64,000 nt of DNA from Paenibacillus sp. JJ-223 (GTDB taxonomy: Bacteria > Bacillota > Bacilli > Paenibacillales > Paenibacillaceae), in NCBI RefSeq assembly GCF_927798175.1, contig NZ_CAKMMP010000019.1, positions 1 through 64,000 on the forward strand, given 5' to 3'. Within the stretch, counting starts at the first letter, position 1, and each line of letters starts with the position of its first letter. A program made the translations under genes and the position numbers. Under the pieces are notes generated by a model. It was given only the letters and a program-made list of their open reading frames with translations. It ran no database searches and was not told where the DNA came from. Positions 8,582 to 17,594 of the stretch are shown piece after piece.

Positions 8582-9697
8582 ATGCTGACAGACAAAGGCA
8601 AAATATCGTCGGCACAATTGGCTTTCATGATTTTCCCGGCGATTCTGGCGACATCCATTTTGTCCGTGCCAAGCATGACGATGCATTTTGCCGGGCATGA
8701 CATGTGGATTTCCCCGCTGATCGGAGCTGTGGTCGGACTTGCCGTCATCGGCATTTCTTTTGGTCTTCACAGGCTCTATCCCGGGCAAACCATCATGCGG
8801 TCAAGCACGCAAATTGCAGGATGGTGGGGCGGTAAAGCAATAGGCTTTATTTTTCTGCTCTATTTGCCGCACTTGACCGGCTTGATCATTCGCGAATACG
8901 GCGAGTTCATAGCAAGCAATGCGCTTCCCCGAACTCCGCTGTTTGTCGTGATGGGCACGATGGTTCTGGTGTGCGCGATCAATGTGCGGCTGGGCATCGA
9001 AGTGGTTGGGCGAACTTCGCAGGTGTTTGTGTCGATTCTGGTTATTCTGATGTGCCTGATCTTCATCTTGTTAATTGGAGAGCTTCATCTGGGCGAATTG
9101 CTGCCTTTCCTGGAGAACGGGATTGTCCCCATATTTAAAGGAGCCGTTGCTCCGGCCGCCTGGTTTAGCGAGTACATCGTGCTTGCCTTCCTGCTTCCCT
9201 ATCTTGACGGGAAGAAGAATCCGGCCAGAACGATGATGTTTTCGCTTGTTTTGACAACAGGGGCCATGATCGTTACCAATTTGTTCTGCTTGTTCCTGTT
9301 GGGGGATTTGACGGACAGCTTTGCCTTTCCGTTTATGATTGCTGCGCGTTACATCACGATTGCCGATTTCCTGCAGCATATCGAGGCGGTTGTCATCGGC
9401 ATTTGGATTTTCGGCATCTTCGTTAAAATCTCCGTGTTTCTGTACATATTCGCGACGTCCACGGCTGAATGGTTCGGCTTGGATAATTACAAACCGCTCG
9501 TATTCCCTCTTGCATTTTTATGCATGGTATTTGCATACTGGTTAGCCTCGGATGGCCTTGGAGTCGCTGGCCTCGTAAGCGCATCGGCCAATGTGTACAC
9601 GATGTCTGTCCTATTGGTCCTCCCGGCCATGATTTACGGACTTGCACTGCTAAAGAACATGTTCAAGCGGACTCCAAAGGATGGCAAAAAAGCATGA
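8582..9697 (+). CDS. gerKB: spore germinant receptor, B subunit (GerB family, APC fold)
   Basis: A 371-residue protein made almost wholly of about ten membrane helices, typical of the GerB branch of amino-acid permease-like proteins. Family marks are KISSAQLAFMIFPAILATSILSVP at the N terminus and PAAWFSEYIVLAFLLPYLDG in the middle. The B subunit binds the germinant. ATG 8582 is 8 nt after AAAGGGG (8567-8573), which rules out the longer frame from 8549. It begins 64 bp after the A subunit and overlaps the C subunit by ATGA. Confidence 0.92.
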   Translation: MLTDKGKISSAQLAFMIFPAILATSILSVPSMTMHFAGHDMWISPLIGAVVGLAVIGISFGLHRLYPGQTIMRSSTQIAGWWGGKAIGFIFLLYLPHLTGLIIREYGEFIASNALPRTPLFVVMGTMVLVCAINVRLGIEVVGRTSQVFVSILVILMCLIFILLIGELHLGELLPFLENGIVPIFKGAVAPAAWFSEYIVLAFLLPYLDGKKNPARTMMFSLVLTTGAMIVTNLFCLFLLGDLTDSFAFPFMIAARYITIADFLQHIEAVVIGIWIFGIFVKISVFLYIFATSTAEWFGLDNYKPLVFPLAFLCMVFAYWLASDGLGVAGLVSASANVYTMSVLLVLPAMIYGLALLKNMFKRTPKDGKKA

Positions 9698-10893
9698 AAA
9701 ATAACGGGAGATTAAAACGATATGCAATCGTTCTAGTCGGTTTAGGCCTGTTGTTGGCCGGTTGCTGGGACCGGAAGGAGATCAATGATTTGGCGATCGT
9801 TCTTGCCACAGGCATTGACTATGAAGATGGCAGAGTGGAGCTGACGGCCCAGATTTTCATTCCCCGCAAAGCGAGTGGAGGAGCGGGCGGAGGCACAGGC
9901 GGAGCTGGAGAGAGCAGTCCGAGCGGAGTTACCATGGTGCGGACAGCCGAAGGAAGCACCATTGCCGAAGCATTGAACCGGCTGCAGCGAAAGGTCCCCC
10001 GAAACATGTTTTGGGGCCACTGCGAGGTTGTTGTCATCAGCGAAGAGGCTGGAAAACAGGGACTGCGGGAATATATCGATTTTTTGCTGCGATATCCGCA
10101 GTTCCGCGAGCACGCTTACGTTTTTTCCAGCGCAGAGCCGACCAAGGAATTGCTGGCCCTGCTGGACCCGCTCGAAAGAAGCTCTGCCGAATCCTTGCGG
10201 GAGATGGCAAACATGGGGCTGGGCACTCGAGTGACCGTGCTGGATTTGGCCCAGTCCATCGAGGGCCCGAGCCGGTCAGCCATTTTGTCCCGGATGCTCA
10301 TTCTTCCACCTGATCCGGGGCAAAGCAAACAAACGACGACGCCTTACATCAAAGGCCTGAGCATATACAAGAACGGCCGCTATGTCCGGACCGCCAAAGA
10401 GCCGCTTAGCATAGGGATGCTGCTGCTGTCCAACGAATTGAATAATATCATCATGCCGGTTGAATTGGAGCGGGAGAAGGGGGCGTTTTCCATCCGTCCT
10501 TTCGAAATGAAAACAGAACTGATCCCGCACGTCAAGGGAAAGGACTGGTCCATGGAGATCAAAGTCCAGTCAAAAGGAGAAGTCGTATTGAACACGACCA
10601 ACGCCAACTTGACCGACCCTTCCAAGATGAAGGAACTCGAAAAGGCTTGGTCAGACAGGCTGAAGGCATTGGCGGAGGAAGCGCTTGAACTTGCCCAGCA
10701 CGAGCTGCAAGCCGATCTGTATAAATTTTCGGTCGAATTTCGCAGGCACTATCCCGAGCAATGGAAAGAACGACATCGGCAATGGGACGCCGTTTTCTCG
10801 AATCTTGATGTGAAGGTCGACGTCCGCGCTCGCATTGCCCGCACCGGGAAATCGACTGATCCTCAAGGAATTACGGAACAAAGTGCCGACTGA
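9694..10893 (+). CDS. gerKC: spore germinant receptor, C subunit lipoprotein (GerC family)
   Basis: This 399-residue exported lipoprotein carries the GerC hallmark LLLAGCWDRKEIND: the signal peptide ends at the lipobox LAGC (Cys about residue 23) and the WDRKEIND motif follows directly. It forms the extracellular part of the receptor complex with the A and B subunits. The start overlaps the gerB stop (ATGA at 9694). A Gly/Ala-rich stretch (SGGAGGGTGGAGESS, about residues 60-75) interrupts the first domain and looks like a flexible linker insertion. Confidence 0.93.
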   Translation: MKNNGRLKRYAIVLVGLGLLLAGCWDRKEINDLAIVLATGIDYEDGRVELTAQIFIPRKASGGAGGGTGGAGESSPSGVTMVRTAEGSTIAEALNRLQRKVPRNMFWGHCEVVVISEEAGKQGLREYIDFLLRYPQFREHAYVFSSAEPTKELLALLDPLERSSAESLREMANMGLGTRVTVLDLAQSIEGPSRSAILSRMLILPPDPGQSKQTTTPYIKGLSIYKNGRYVRTAKEPLSIGMLLLSNELNNIIMPVELEREKGAFSIRPFEMKTELIPHVKGKDWSMEIKVQSKGEVVLNTTNANLTDPSKMKELEKAWSDRLKALAEEALELAQHELQADLYKFSVEFRRHYPEQWKERHRQWDAVFSNLDVKVDVRARIARTGKSTDPQGITEQSAD

Positions 10894-10928
10894 GCACATA
10901 TCCATATTGGGATGAAGGAGAAGATGCA

Positions 10929-11147
10929 ATGAAATCAGCCTCGATGGTCGGCATCGTGCTGCTGGCAGCGGCCATAGTATATGGGGAGTGGAAAAACACC
11001 CCGCAGCGGCGGGAGAGATGGGTGGTTGCAGGCATTATGGCCGGAGCCGTAATTCTGTCCATCGTGCTTCTGCTGCTGCCGGGCATTCCCGGTCCCAGCC
11101 AGTTCGTAAAGTTGGTGTTTGGGCAAGTGGACCAATACATGAAATGA
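10929..11147 (+). CDS. two-TM spore germination D subunit
   Basis: A 72-residue protein with two hydrophobic helices (residues 6-20 and 32-51) separated by a short charged loop (EWKNTPQRRERW). AAGGAG at 10915-10920 gives a good ribosome site, so it is a real gene. Small two-helix proteins encoded next to ger receptor operons are known in Bacillus as D subunits that modulate receptor function; its place 35 bp after the C subunit fits this exactly. Function by family context, not by a catalytic motif. Confidence 0.78.
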   Translation: MKSASMVGIVLLAAAIVYGEWKNTPQRRERWVVAGIMAGAVILSIVLLLLPGIPGPSQFVKLVFGQVDQYMK

Positions 11148-11506
11148 ACATCGGTGCTACATTCGGCGTGATTATGTCATATGCGTCTAAGAATGACGTC
11201 TTCGCTGGATAAAAATGTTTTTATAAAAATGACTTGTTTTTTTCCTCAGCGTCTGATATTGTATAACCTGTGATTTTGGAAAGCGGATATATCAACATTG
11301 AATCGGAACTTTCCAGCAGATAATTTTTGACCACTCCTCAAGAGTCAAGGCCATACGGACAGCCGGGTCAAATGCCGATTGGCAACGAAATGTTGCCTTA
11401 TTGATTGAGTTAAAAGCTCAAATTTTATAAGTTGGTTACTTTACAACCAGTGCATCTGCACATCAACTTGTGAAACGGTCAATAAGAGTGGTAAAGGCGA
11501 ATTATT

Positions 11507-11515
11507 TGCTATATA
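11507..11515 (+). promoter_or_regulatory. extended -10 promoter of the polyamine operon leader
   Basis: TG at 11507-11508 followed by one base and TATATA (11510-11515) make an extended -10. The -35 (around 11487-11492) is poor. Initiation near 11522 would place the folded leader at the very 5' end of the message. Confidence 0.4.
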
Positions 11516-11532
11516 GACTCTGATCCAATATT

Positions 11533-11670
11533 GATATACATGAAGGAGCTTTCCGCCAGGAACATTCTACGGAATTTCTGTGGTCATGGAACGTGACGCC
11601 TTTTTAATGATGTATATCGACAAGCAAGTGTGATGATGCGCGATTAGGCCATTTTGCACTTGCTTTTTTT
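11533..11670 (+). ncRNA. candidate riboswitch/attenuator leader of the carboxynorspermidine genes
   Basis: A perfect 9-bp stem GATATACAT (11533-11541) with ATGTATATC (11610-11618) closes a three-way junction: an inner AAGG/CCTT helix (11544-11547/11599-11602), one hairpin TTCCG...CGGAA (11551-11555/11570-11574) and a second GTCATG-GAA-CGTGAC (11583-11597). Only 3 nt later a terminator begins. This is the geometry of a transcription-controlling riboswitch. I do not recognise it as a T-box, lysine, SAM, purine, guanidine or other class I can recall. A metabolite of the polyamine pathway would be a natural ligand, but that is inference. Confidence 0.5.
11622..11670 (+). terminator. intrinsic terminator within the 5' leader
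   Basis: A 9-bp perfect stem (AAGCAAGTG 11622-11630 with CACTTGCTT 11657-11665), a 26-nt loop and a T-run to 11670. It stands 87 bp before the start codon of the downstream gene on the same strand, so it acts as an attenuator for that gene rather than the end of the distant ger operon. Confidence 0.8.
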
Positions 11671-11756
11671 GTTGTGTTAGAAACGGAACTGGGAAAGCTA
11701 AATGAACTGGGTTCAAAACAAATCAAAAAAATTCACTTGGGTTAGGAGAATGGAAA

Positions 11757-12995
11757 ATGGGTAAAGCACTAATCATCGGCGCGGGCGGCGTTGCTTCCGT
11801 AGCAGTTCACAAATGCGTTCAAAACAGCGAAGTTTTCGAGGAAATCTGCATCGCAAGCCGCACCAAATCCAAATGCGACGATCTTAAAGCCAAACTGGAT
11901 GGCGGCAAAACAAAAATCACGACTGCGCAAGTGGATGCAGACAACGTTGAAGAGCTGATCGCCCTGATCAATGAATTCAAACCGGATATCGTCATGAACC
12001 TGGCTTTGCCTTACCAGGATTTGACGATCATGGATGCATGCTTGGCAACCAAAACACATTACATGGATACAGCCAACTACGAGCCGGAAGATACGGCAAA
12101 ATTCGAATACAAATGGCAATGGGAATACAAAGAGCGTTTCGAAAAAGCCGGCATCACGGCGCTGCTGGGCAGCGGCTTTGACCCGGGCGTAACCGGCGTA
12201 TTCTCCGCATACGCGCTGAAACATTACTTCGACGAAATCGAGTACATCGACATTCTCGACTGCAACGGCGGCGACCACGGTTACCCGTTTGCGACCAATT
12301 TCAACCCTGAGATTAACATTCGCGAGGTTTCGGCGAACGGAAGATATTGGGAGAACGGCGAATGGATCGAGACCAAACCTATGGAAATCAAACGTGTCTA
12401 CGACTTCAAAGAAGTGGGCGAAAAAGACATGTACCTGCTGTACCATGAGGAGCTCGAGTCCCTGGCGAAAAACATTCCTGGCCTGAAACGCATCCGTTTC
12501 TTCATGACCTTTGGCCAAAGTTACCTGACTCACCTCAAAGCTTTGGAAAACGTGGGCATGACTTCGATCGAACCGATCGAGTTCGAAGGCAAACAAATCA
12601 TTCCTTTGCAATTCCTGAAGGCGGTACTGCCTGATCCTGCGTCCCTCGGTCCTCGCACCGTGGGCAAAACGAACATCGGCTGCATTTTCAAAGGCAAAAA
12701 AGACGGCAAAGACAAAACGTACTACGTGTACAACGTATGTGATCACCAAGAGTGCTACAAAGAGGTTGGCTCCCAAGCGATTTCTTATACAACTGGCGTT
12801 CCGGCCATGATCGGTGCTGCCATGGTCATCACTGGCAAATGGAATAAACCGGGCGTATACAACGTGGAAGAGTTCAACCCGGATCCATTCATGGAAGAAC
12901 TGAACAAATGGGGCCTTCCTTGGGTAGAAGACTTCAACCCGGTTCTCGTTGACGAACTGCCGGAAGAAGCAAAAGAATCGGAGCTTGTACGTTAA
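11757..12995 (+). CDS. carboxynorspermidine/carboxyspermidine synthase (saccharopine dehydrogenase family)
   Basis: 412 residues of the Lys9/saccharopine-dehydrogenase-like family: an N-terminal Rossmann motif GKALIIGAGGVASVAVHKC, the substrate-domain motif GFDPGVTGVFSAYALKH and DCNGGDHGYPFATNFNPEINIREV. The enzyme condenses aspartate semialdehyde with a diamine and reduces the imine with NAD(P)H to carboxy(nor)spermidine. Start ATG 11757 follows TAGGAGA at 11743-11749. The next gene is the matching decarboxylase, which fixes the pathway assignment better than sequence alone. Expression is probably controlled by the leader upstream. Confidence 0.9.
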   Translation: MGKALIIGAGGVASVAVHKCVQNSEVFEEICIASRTKSKCDDLKAKLDGGKTKITTAQVDADNVEELIALINEFKPDIVMNLALPYQDLTIMDACLATKTHYMDTANYEPEDTAKFEYKWQWEYKERFEKAGITALLGSGFDPGVTGVFSAYALKHYFDEIEYIDILDCNGGDHGYPFATNFNPEINIREVSANGRYWENGEWIETKPMEIKRVYDFKEVGEKDMYLLYHEELESLAKNIPGLKRIRFFMTFGQSYLTHLKALENVGMTSIEPIEFEGKQIIPLQFLKAVLPDPASLGPRTVGKTNIGCIFKGKKDGKDKTYYVYNVCDHQECYKEVGSQAISYTTGVPAMIGAAMVITGKWNKPGVYNVEEFNPDPFMEELNKWGLPWVEDFNPVLVDELPEEAKESELVR

Positions 12996-12996
12996 G

Positions 12997-14124
12997 ATGC
13001 GGTTCGAGCAATTACCGACACCATGTTTTGTTGTTGACGAAGCACTGATCGAGAAAAACCTGAAAATCCTGAACGGTGTCATGCAGCGTACTGGCGCGAA
13101 AATCGTGCTGGCTCAGAAGGCGTTCTCCATGACGGCGATGTATCCGCTCATCGGAGAATACCTGAGCGGCGCAACCGCAAGCGGGCTGTACGAAGCCCGT
13201 TTGGGCCATGAGGAAATGGGCAAAGAGAATCATGTCTTTGCCCCGGCCTATCGCGAGGACGAGATCGATGAGATCATCTCGATCTGTGACCACATTATTT
13301 TCAATTCGTTTTCGCAGCTGGCGAAGTTCAAAGATAAGGCGCTTCAGGCTGGCAGAAAAGTAGGGCTGCGCATTAACCCGGAATGCTCGACCCAGGTCGG
13401 CCACGAAATCTACGATCCTTGTTCCCCGGGTTCCCGTTTCGGGGCCAAACACGAAGATTTCCGCGCCGAGCTGCTGGACGGTGTCTCCGGACTGCACTTC
13501 CACACCTTGTGCCAGCAAAATTCCGACGATCTGGAGACGACGCTGAACGCGGTGGAAGAGAAGTTCGGACAATGGCTGCCGCAAATGGAATGGATCAACT
13601 TCGGCGGAGGGCATCACATCACGCGCGAAGATTACGACATTCCGAGATTGGAAGCCTGCATCAAACGTATGCAGGAGAAGTACAACCTGGAAGTATATCT
13701 GGAGCCGGGTGAAGCTGTTGCGCTGAACGCGGGTTTCCTGGTCACTTCCGTATTGGATTTCCACAGAAACGGCATGGACATCGCCATTCTCGACACATCG
13801 GCGACATGTCATATGCCGGACGTACTGGAAATGCCGTACCGCCCACCGCTTGTCGGTTCGGGAGAAGCAGGCGAGAAGCCGTACCTGTACCGTTTGGGCG
13901 GGCAAACTTGCCTGTCTGGCGACGTGATCGGCGATTATTCGTTCGATCAGCCGCTGAAGGAAGGCGATCGTCTGGTATTCGAGGACATGGCGATCTATTC
14001 CATGGTCAAAACGAATACGTTCAACGGCATGCCGCTGCCAGCTATCGCTGTTCGCCGAAAAGACGGCGATTGCGAAGTGGTTCGCCAATTTGGCTATGAA
14101 GATTTCAAAACGAGATTGGCCTGA
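12997..14124 (+). CDS. nspC: carboxynorspermidine/carboxyspermidine decarboxylase
   Basis: This 375-residue PLP enzyme belongs to fold III (alanine racemase/ornithine decarboxylase fold). QLPTPCFVVDEALIEKN opens the barrel; the PLP-binding Lys is in KIVLAQKAFSM (about residue 37), HFHTLCQQN and NFGGGHHITREDYD line the site, and TCLSGDVIGDY contributes the conserved Cys/Asp at the dimer interface. It removes CO2 from carboxy(nor)spermidine to give the triamine. The ATG follows the preceding stop by one base, so translation is coupled. A longer reading from 12949 overlaps the upstream gene and is not preferred. Confidence 0.92.
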   Translation: MRFEQLPTPCFVVDEALIEKNLKILNGVMQRTGAKIVLAQKAFSMTAMYPLIGEYLSGATASGLYEARLGHEEMGKENHVFAPAYREDEIDEIISICDHIIFNSFSQLAKFKDKALQAGRKVGLRINPECSTQVGHEIYDPCSPGSRFGAKHEDFRAELLDGVSGLHFHTLCQQNSDDLETTLNAVEEKFGQWLPQMEWINFGGGHHITREDYDIPRLEACIKRMQEKYNLEVYLEPGEAVALNAGFLVTSVLDFHRNGMDIAILDTSATCHMPDVLEMPYRPPLVGSGEAGEKPYLYRLGGQTCLSGDVIGDYSFDQPLKEGDRLVFEDMAIYSMVKTNTFNGMPLPAIAVRRKDGDCEVVRQFGYEDFKTRLA

Positions 14125-14459
14125 TTTATTTTTTTCATTATACGACTCAGCGCTGCTCAGGCAGAACGGTGGATCAATGATCTCCGACAGCCTGCTTGAG
14201 CGCGATCGCATACCAACCGGATTCCTATATAGGGGTCCGGTTTTTTGTTGCAGGTCCATTTTTTCCAGAATTAACAAAAAGTTCACATAGAAGACACATG
14301 GCTCCTGTATAATTTTGTATGATAAAGGAATCAAGCTTCCATTCGAAGCTGTTCCATATATATGGGGACAAGCTTTAGAAGGATGGTTTGATTTTTTTAC
14401 ATACCGAACTTTCAGTCCGTATTTAAGCAAAAGCCATTTTTCTGGAGGTGAACGTTTGA
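14125..14459. other. gene-free stretch between the polyamine and GNAT operons
   Basis: Holds the polyamine terminator (14215-14247) and then an AT-rich promoter region. A perfect TATAAT lies at 14308-14313, with TTCACA at 14282-14287, but their 20-bp spacing is too wide for a standard promoter. No further ORF is seen. Confidence 0.5.
14215..14247 (+). terminator. terminator of the polyamine operon
   Basis: AACCGGA (14215-14221) pairs perfectly with TCCGGTT (14236-14242), a 14-nt loop lies between, and TTTT follows. Confidence 0.85.
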
Positions 14460-17400
14460 ATGATCAGTGCAAAAGAAGTGGAAATCGTTGAATATGAGCC
14501 TGCCTTCGCTGCTTCCGTCGCAAAAATGTGGAATATGAGCCAGGACAGCTGGGGAGGCGACAGCACGGTCCGGACGGAGGAACAAATCATCAAAGAACAC
14601 CAAAATAGCCCGTACCTCCACGTTTTTTTGGCCATGGTTGACGACGAGGTCGTCGGATACTGCAGTTTCTCCCATTATAAAGAAGACCAAGGAGCGCTTT
14701 ATATTCCATTGTTGAACGTGCGCCCGGATTATCACGGCCGCAAAGTCGGAAAACGGCTTATATTGCGCGCGTTGGACGAAACGATCAAACGAGGTTGGCC
14801 GCGATTGGATTTATATACTTGGGCTGGAAACACCAAAGCCGTGCCTGCGTACAAAAAATGCGGATTTTTCTGGGAGCGGCGGGATGACACGACGCATCTC
14901 ATGAACCTGATCCCTTCGGTGCTCCAGACCGAGGCCGTGAAGCATTATTTCGATGAACTGGATTGGTATGCCGATAGCCTGCGGGAGATCGTCATCAGCC
15001 CGGATGGCCGCCAAGAACGCGGATTCGATTACTTCACTTACGAATGGAGCAAAGGCTCCACTTACCTCAAAATGGAGTACGAGCGCACGGGGCGCGGACT
15101 GCGCCTCATTGAAACCGAGGACTATTTAATTGAAGCAAGCATTCCCGAGCAGCATGAGCTTCCGTTCGGCGCCCATTATCCCATCATGTACAAAGCCGTA
15201 AACAAAAGCGGCAAACCGCTCACTGTAGATGTGCAAAGCGTTAGCAATGCCGGGATCAGCTTTGACTTGCAGGAGAGCATGAACGTTGAGCAAACCGGAA
15301 CCATTGAGGGTACTTTTTTCGTGCAGCCTGTGGAGGAAGACCAGAATCCCTTCGAAACGCATCCGGTGGTGGAAGCCGAACTTCGGATCAATGGCAAACA
15401 AGCGACGTTCAAAATCGGAATTGAGCCCAAGTATCCGGTAAAAATCAAGTTTCATGCCCCACAACTGCCCCTGCATGCAGGCCAAACGTACAACCTTGAC
15501 CTGACCGTGGAGAACGAATACGCGGCGGATGGCGTGTTTGAATTCGAGCTGCCTTCGGATGGTATTCTCGCCTTCGTGCAGCCGACCGTTCGGATCGCAG
15601 TTCCGGCCAAAGGCAGACAGTCGATCGCGGTGAAGGCCGAGCTGCTCGAATATGGTATCTGGCATCATAAGGTAGGCATTTACAGTATAACGGATAGCGA
15701 AAAGAAACGGGTTCATCAGCAAAAAACAAGCATCGTTTTTCAGGGGATCCATGCGGCCTTTGGCGGAGAAACGGAACAGGAATGGATGATTTCCAATGGC
15801 CCTTATTCGGTCCGGTTAGGAAAATCCCAGCCGATGATCTCGATTTATGGGGGGAACAAAGATGTCATTTCGCTTAGTTTCCCAAGCTTTGGTTTGCCGT
15901 ATAGCGATGCTTTTGAGAAGAAACGGGCAGCGCGTGTTGCTTGGCGGCATGAAGGTGCCATGATCATGGAAGCCGATTATGAGATTGCTTCATTTCATCT
16001 GAATCTCACCCTCGTTGTGCAGCTGCATAATAACGGCGTGATCAGCCGTCATTTTATCGTTCGTAACAGTGATGCTGCACCCGAGCGTACGGAACCATTA
16101 TATATGAAGGAAAAATTTCATTTTGGCTTGGAAGGCGCGATTATTCCGTATCAGGGACAATATGTGGATGCAGGTCAAAGCCCGGATGCCGCCGACAAAG
16201 ATTATTGGGAACTGACCCAATTCACCGAGAATTGGCTGTATGCTAAACAAGGAGACCATACAAGAGGCATCACATGGCCTGAAGGCAGACAGCTCACCAG
16301 AGAAAATTGGCTTTATGGACTTGAACACGAATTGGGACTGCTCCCTGCGGAGAGCGTTGCTCAGACCGAACCGATTCGGATCGCCGTGGGGACATGGCAA
16401 GATTGGCGCGATTTCCGTGCATTTGCGTTGAAAGGCGAGAAGGACACCGATCTGCATACAACGGCACATCTGGAGCTGATCATTAACGATCGCAATCCGT
16501 TCATACATGGAGAGGCTGCCGCCCGTATTGTGGAACGGAAAAATACGCTGTTGGCCGGCGAAATTCACGTTTCGTCCGTAAAGGAAGGCATTGTCCCGGC
16601 ATCGCAACTCGTGTATGAAGAGGAACAACGCACCGTTGTGGCTTTGCCGTTAAACGCGAATCCTGCACTGGAGGCCGATATCGTATCCGTCCGGCTTGAT
16701 ATGGAAGATTACGAAGTGAAACGGCATCGTGCGGTATTTCCGGTCACGGAGGATGGCGTAATCCTCCAGACAGAGCCATCGGAGCATGGCGATCTATGCG
16801 TGGCCGACAATGGCGTTCTGCGGATTAAAGCCAGTTCCGAGTATGCACCGGCGCTCTTCTCTCTGCAATATCACGGGCAAGAATGGCTGGAGTCTTCCTA
16901 CCCGCAGGCCGGGCCGAAGTCGTGGTGGAATCCATGGACCGGGGGGATTACGGCCGGAATCATCGGCATGTCCGAATCGAGCCTGATGAAGGAACCTCGC
17001 GAGGTTTCGTTTGCGGAAATGAAGGATTCGGCGGGCAATGCTTGGTCAGGCATCCGAATGACGGTGAAGGTTACTCATCATGCCAAATATAAGGGGATCA
17101 CGATGCATCATTATTTCCTTATGCTTCCCGGCGTGCCTGTGCTGGCATCGGTCGTTGGCATCGTTCAGCATACGGGGGCCCCGCTGCATCCGCTGCACGT
17201 GATTCATTATACCTCCTGCCAGGCAAGCCGGGATATTAAGGATTGCCGCGTATACGTTCAGGATCAGTCCGGGGAAGGGGTCGTATACAAGGCTGGCCGG
17301 GTTCAATTGGAAGTGAATAGCGCCAGCGGCATCATTCAATATGGATCACGGGAAAGGGAGCAGCGCTTGATGACCGTTTCCCATCCCGGATTGGAATCGG

Positions 17401-17579
17401 TGGAAACCGTAATCAATAACGAGTTATCCTTTTCCGTGAATATCGAAAAATTGTTCGTTCCGGATCGTCAAGGAAAAATGGGCAAACCCCATTTTTGCAT
17501 CATCTCGGATCTGCCGGCGATGCAGGACGCCTACGCGGATTTGCAGGCCCTTCGTTTTGACGATGCCAACCTGATATAG
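14460..17579 (+). CDS. giant protein: GNAT acetyltransferase domain plus about 880 residues of beta-rich sequence
   Basis: 1039 residues. Residues 1-155 are a GNAT N-acetyltransferase, with the acetyl-CoA loop VRPDYHGRKVGKRLILRAL and WAGNTKAVPAYKKCGF. The rest has no signal peptide or membrane span. It reads as beta-rich: an Ig-like part near residues 320-430 (DLTVENEYAADGVFEFELP), then a large region with sugar-enzyme-like supersandwich character (ISLSFPSFGLPYSD, NPWTGGITAGIIGMSE). GGAGGTG at 14444-14450 gives a strong ribosome site. The next gene, 15 bp away, encodes a hydrolase. I do not know its substrate; an enzyme modifying a glycan or amine-bearing metabolite is only a guess. Confidence 0.8.
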   Translation: MISAKEVEIVEYEPAFAASVAKMWNMSQDSWGGDSTVRTEEQIIKEHQNSPYLHVFLAMVDDEVVGYCSFSHYKEDQGALYIPLLNVRPDYHGRKVGKRLILRALDETIKRGWPRLDLYTWAGNTKAVPAYKKCGFFWERRDDTTHLMNLIPSVLQTEAVKHYFDELDWYADSLREIVISPDGRQERGFDYFTYEWSKGSTYLKMEYERTGRGLRLIETEDYLIEASIPEQHELPFGAHYPIMYKAVNKSGKPLTVDVQSVSNAGISFDLQESMNVEQTGTIEGTFFVQPVEEDQNPFETHPVVEAELRINGKQATFKIGIEPKYPVKIKFHAPQLPLHAGQTYNLDLTVENEYAADGVFEFELPSDGILAFVQPTVRIAVPAKGRQSIAVKAELLEYGIWHHKVGIYSITDSEKKRVHQQKTSIVFQGIHAAFGGETEQEWMISNGPYSVRLGKSQPMISIYGGNKDVISLSFPSFGLPYSDAFEKKRAARVAWRHEGAMIMEADYEIASFHLNLTLVVQLHNNGVISRHFIVRNSDAAPERTEPLYMKEKFHFGLEGAIIPYQGQYVDAGQSPDAADKDYWELTQFTENWLYAKQGDHTRGITWPEGRQLTRENWLYGLEHELGLLPAESVAQTEPIRIAVGTWQDWRDFRAFALKGEKDTDLHTTAHLELIINDRNPFIHGEAAARIVERKNTLLAGEIHVSSVKEGIVPASQLVYEEEQRTVVALPLNANPALEADIVSVRLDMEDYEVKRHRAVFPVTEDGVILQTEPSEHGDLCVADNGVLRIKASSEYAPALFSLQYHGQEWLESSYPQAGPKSWWNPWTGGITAGIIGMSESSLMKEPREVSFAEMKDSAGNAWSGIRMTVKVTHHAKYKGITMHHYFLMLPGVPVLASVVGIVQHTGAPLHPLHVIHYTSCQASRDIKDCRVYVQDQSGEGVVYKAGRVQLEVNSASGIIQYGSREREQRLMTVSHPGLESVETVINNELSFSVNIEKLFVPDRQGKMGKPHFCIISDLPAMQDAYADLQALRFDDANLI

Positions 17580-17594
17580 AAAGGACTGCTTGGG

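Larger units (their letters stand above)
11148..11756 (+). other. 609-bp gene-free, highly foldable region upstream of polyamine genes
   Basis: No ORF with a ribosome site is present. Instead, stems follow each other: 11278-11283 with 11309-11314; a 7-bp long-range stem 11330-11336 with 11486-11492 enclosing hairpins at 11374-11385 or 11381-11397, at 11451-11462, and a three-way junction closed by AAGTTG/CAACTT; then a second folded unit at 11533-11618 and a terminator at 11622-11670. See the separate leader entry. Confidence 0.6.

Noticed and set aside
7003..11147. Assignment of the ger operon to a named receptor (GerA, GerB or GerK)
   Set aside because: Subunit order and motifs show the family, but germinant type cannot be read from sequence alone; the gerK symbols are only family labels.
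11148..11756. T-box or lysine riboswitch before the carboxynorspermidine genes
   Set aside because: The T-box sequence with GGTGG/ACCGC and the conserved lysine-aptamer elements were looked for and are not present.
13012..14430. 472-codon minus-strand ORF opposite nspC
   Set aside because: Shadow of a gene with clear PLP-enzyme motifs; it also crosses the terminator.
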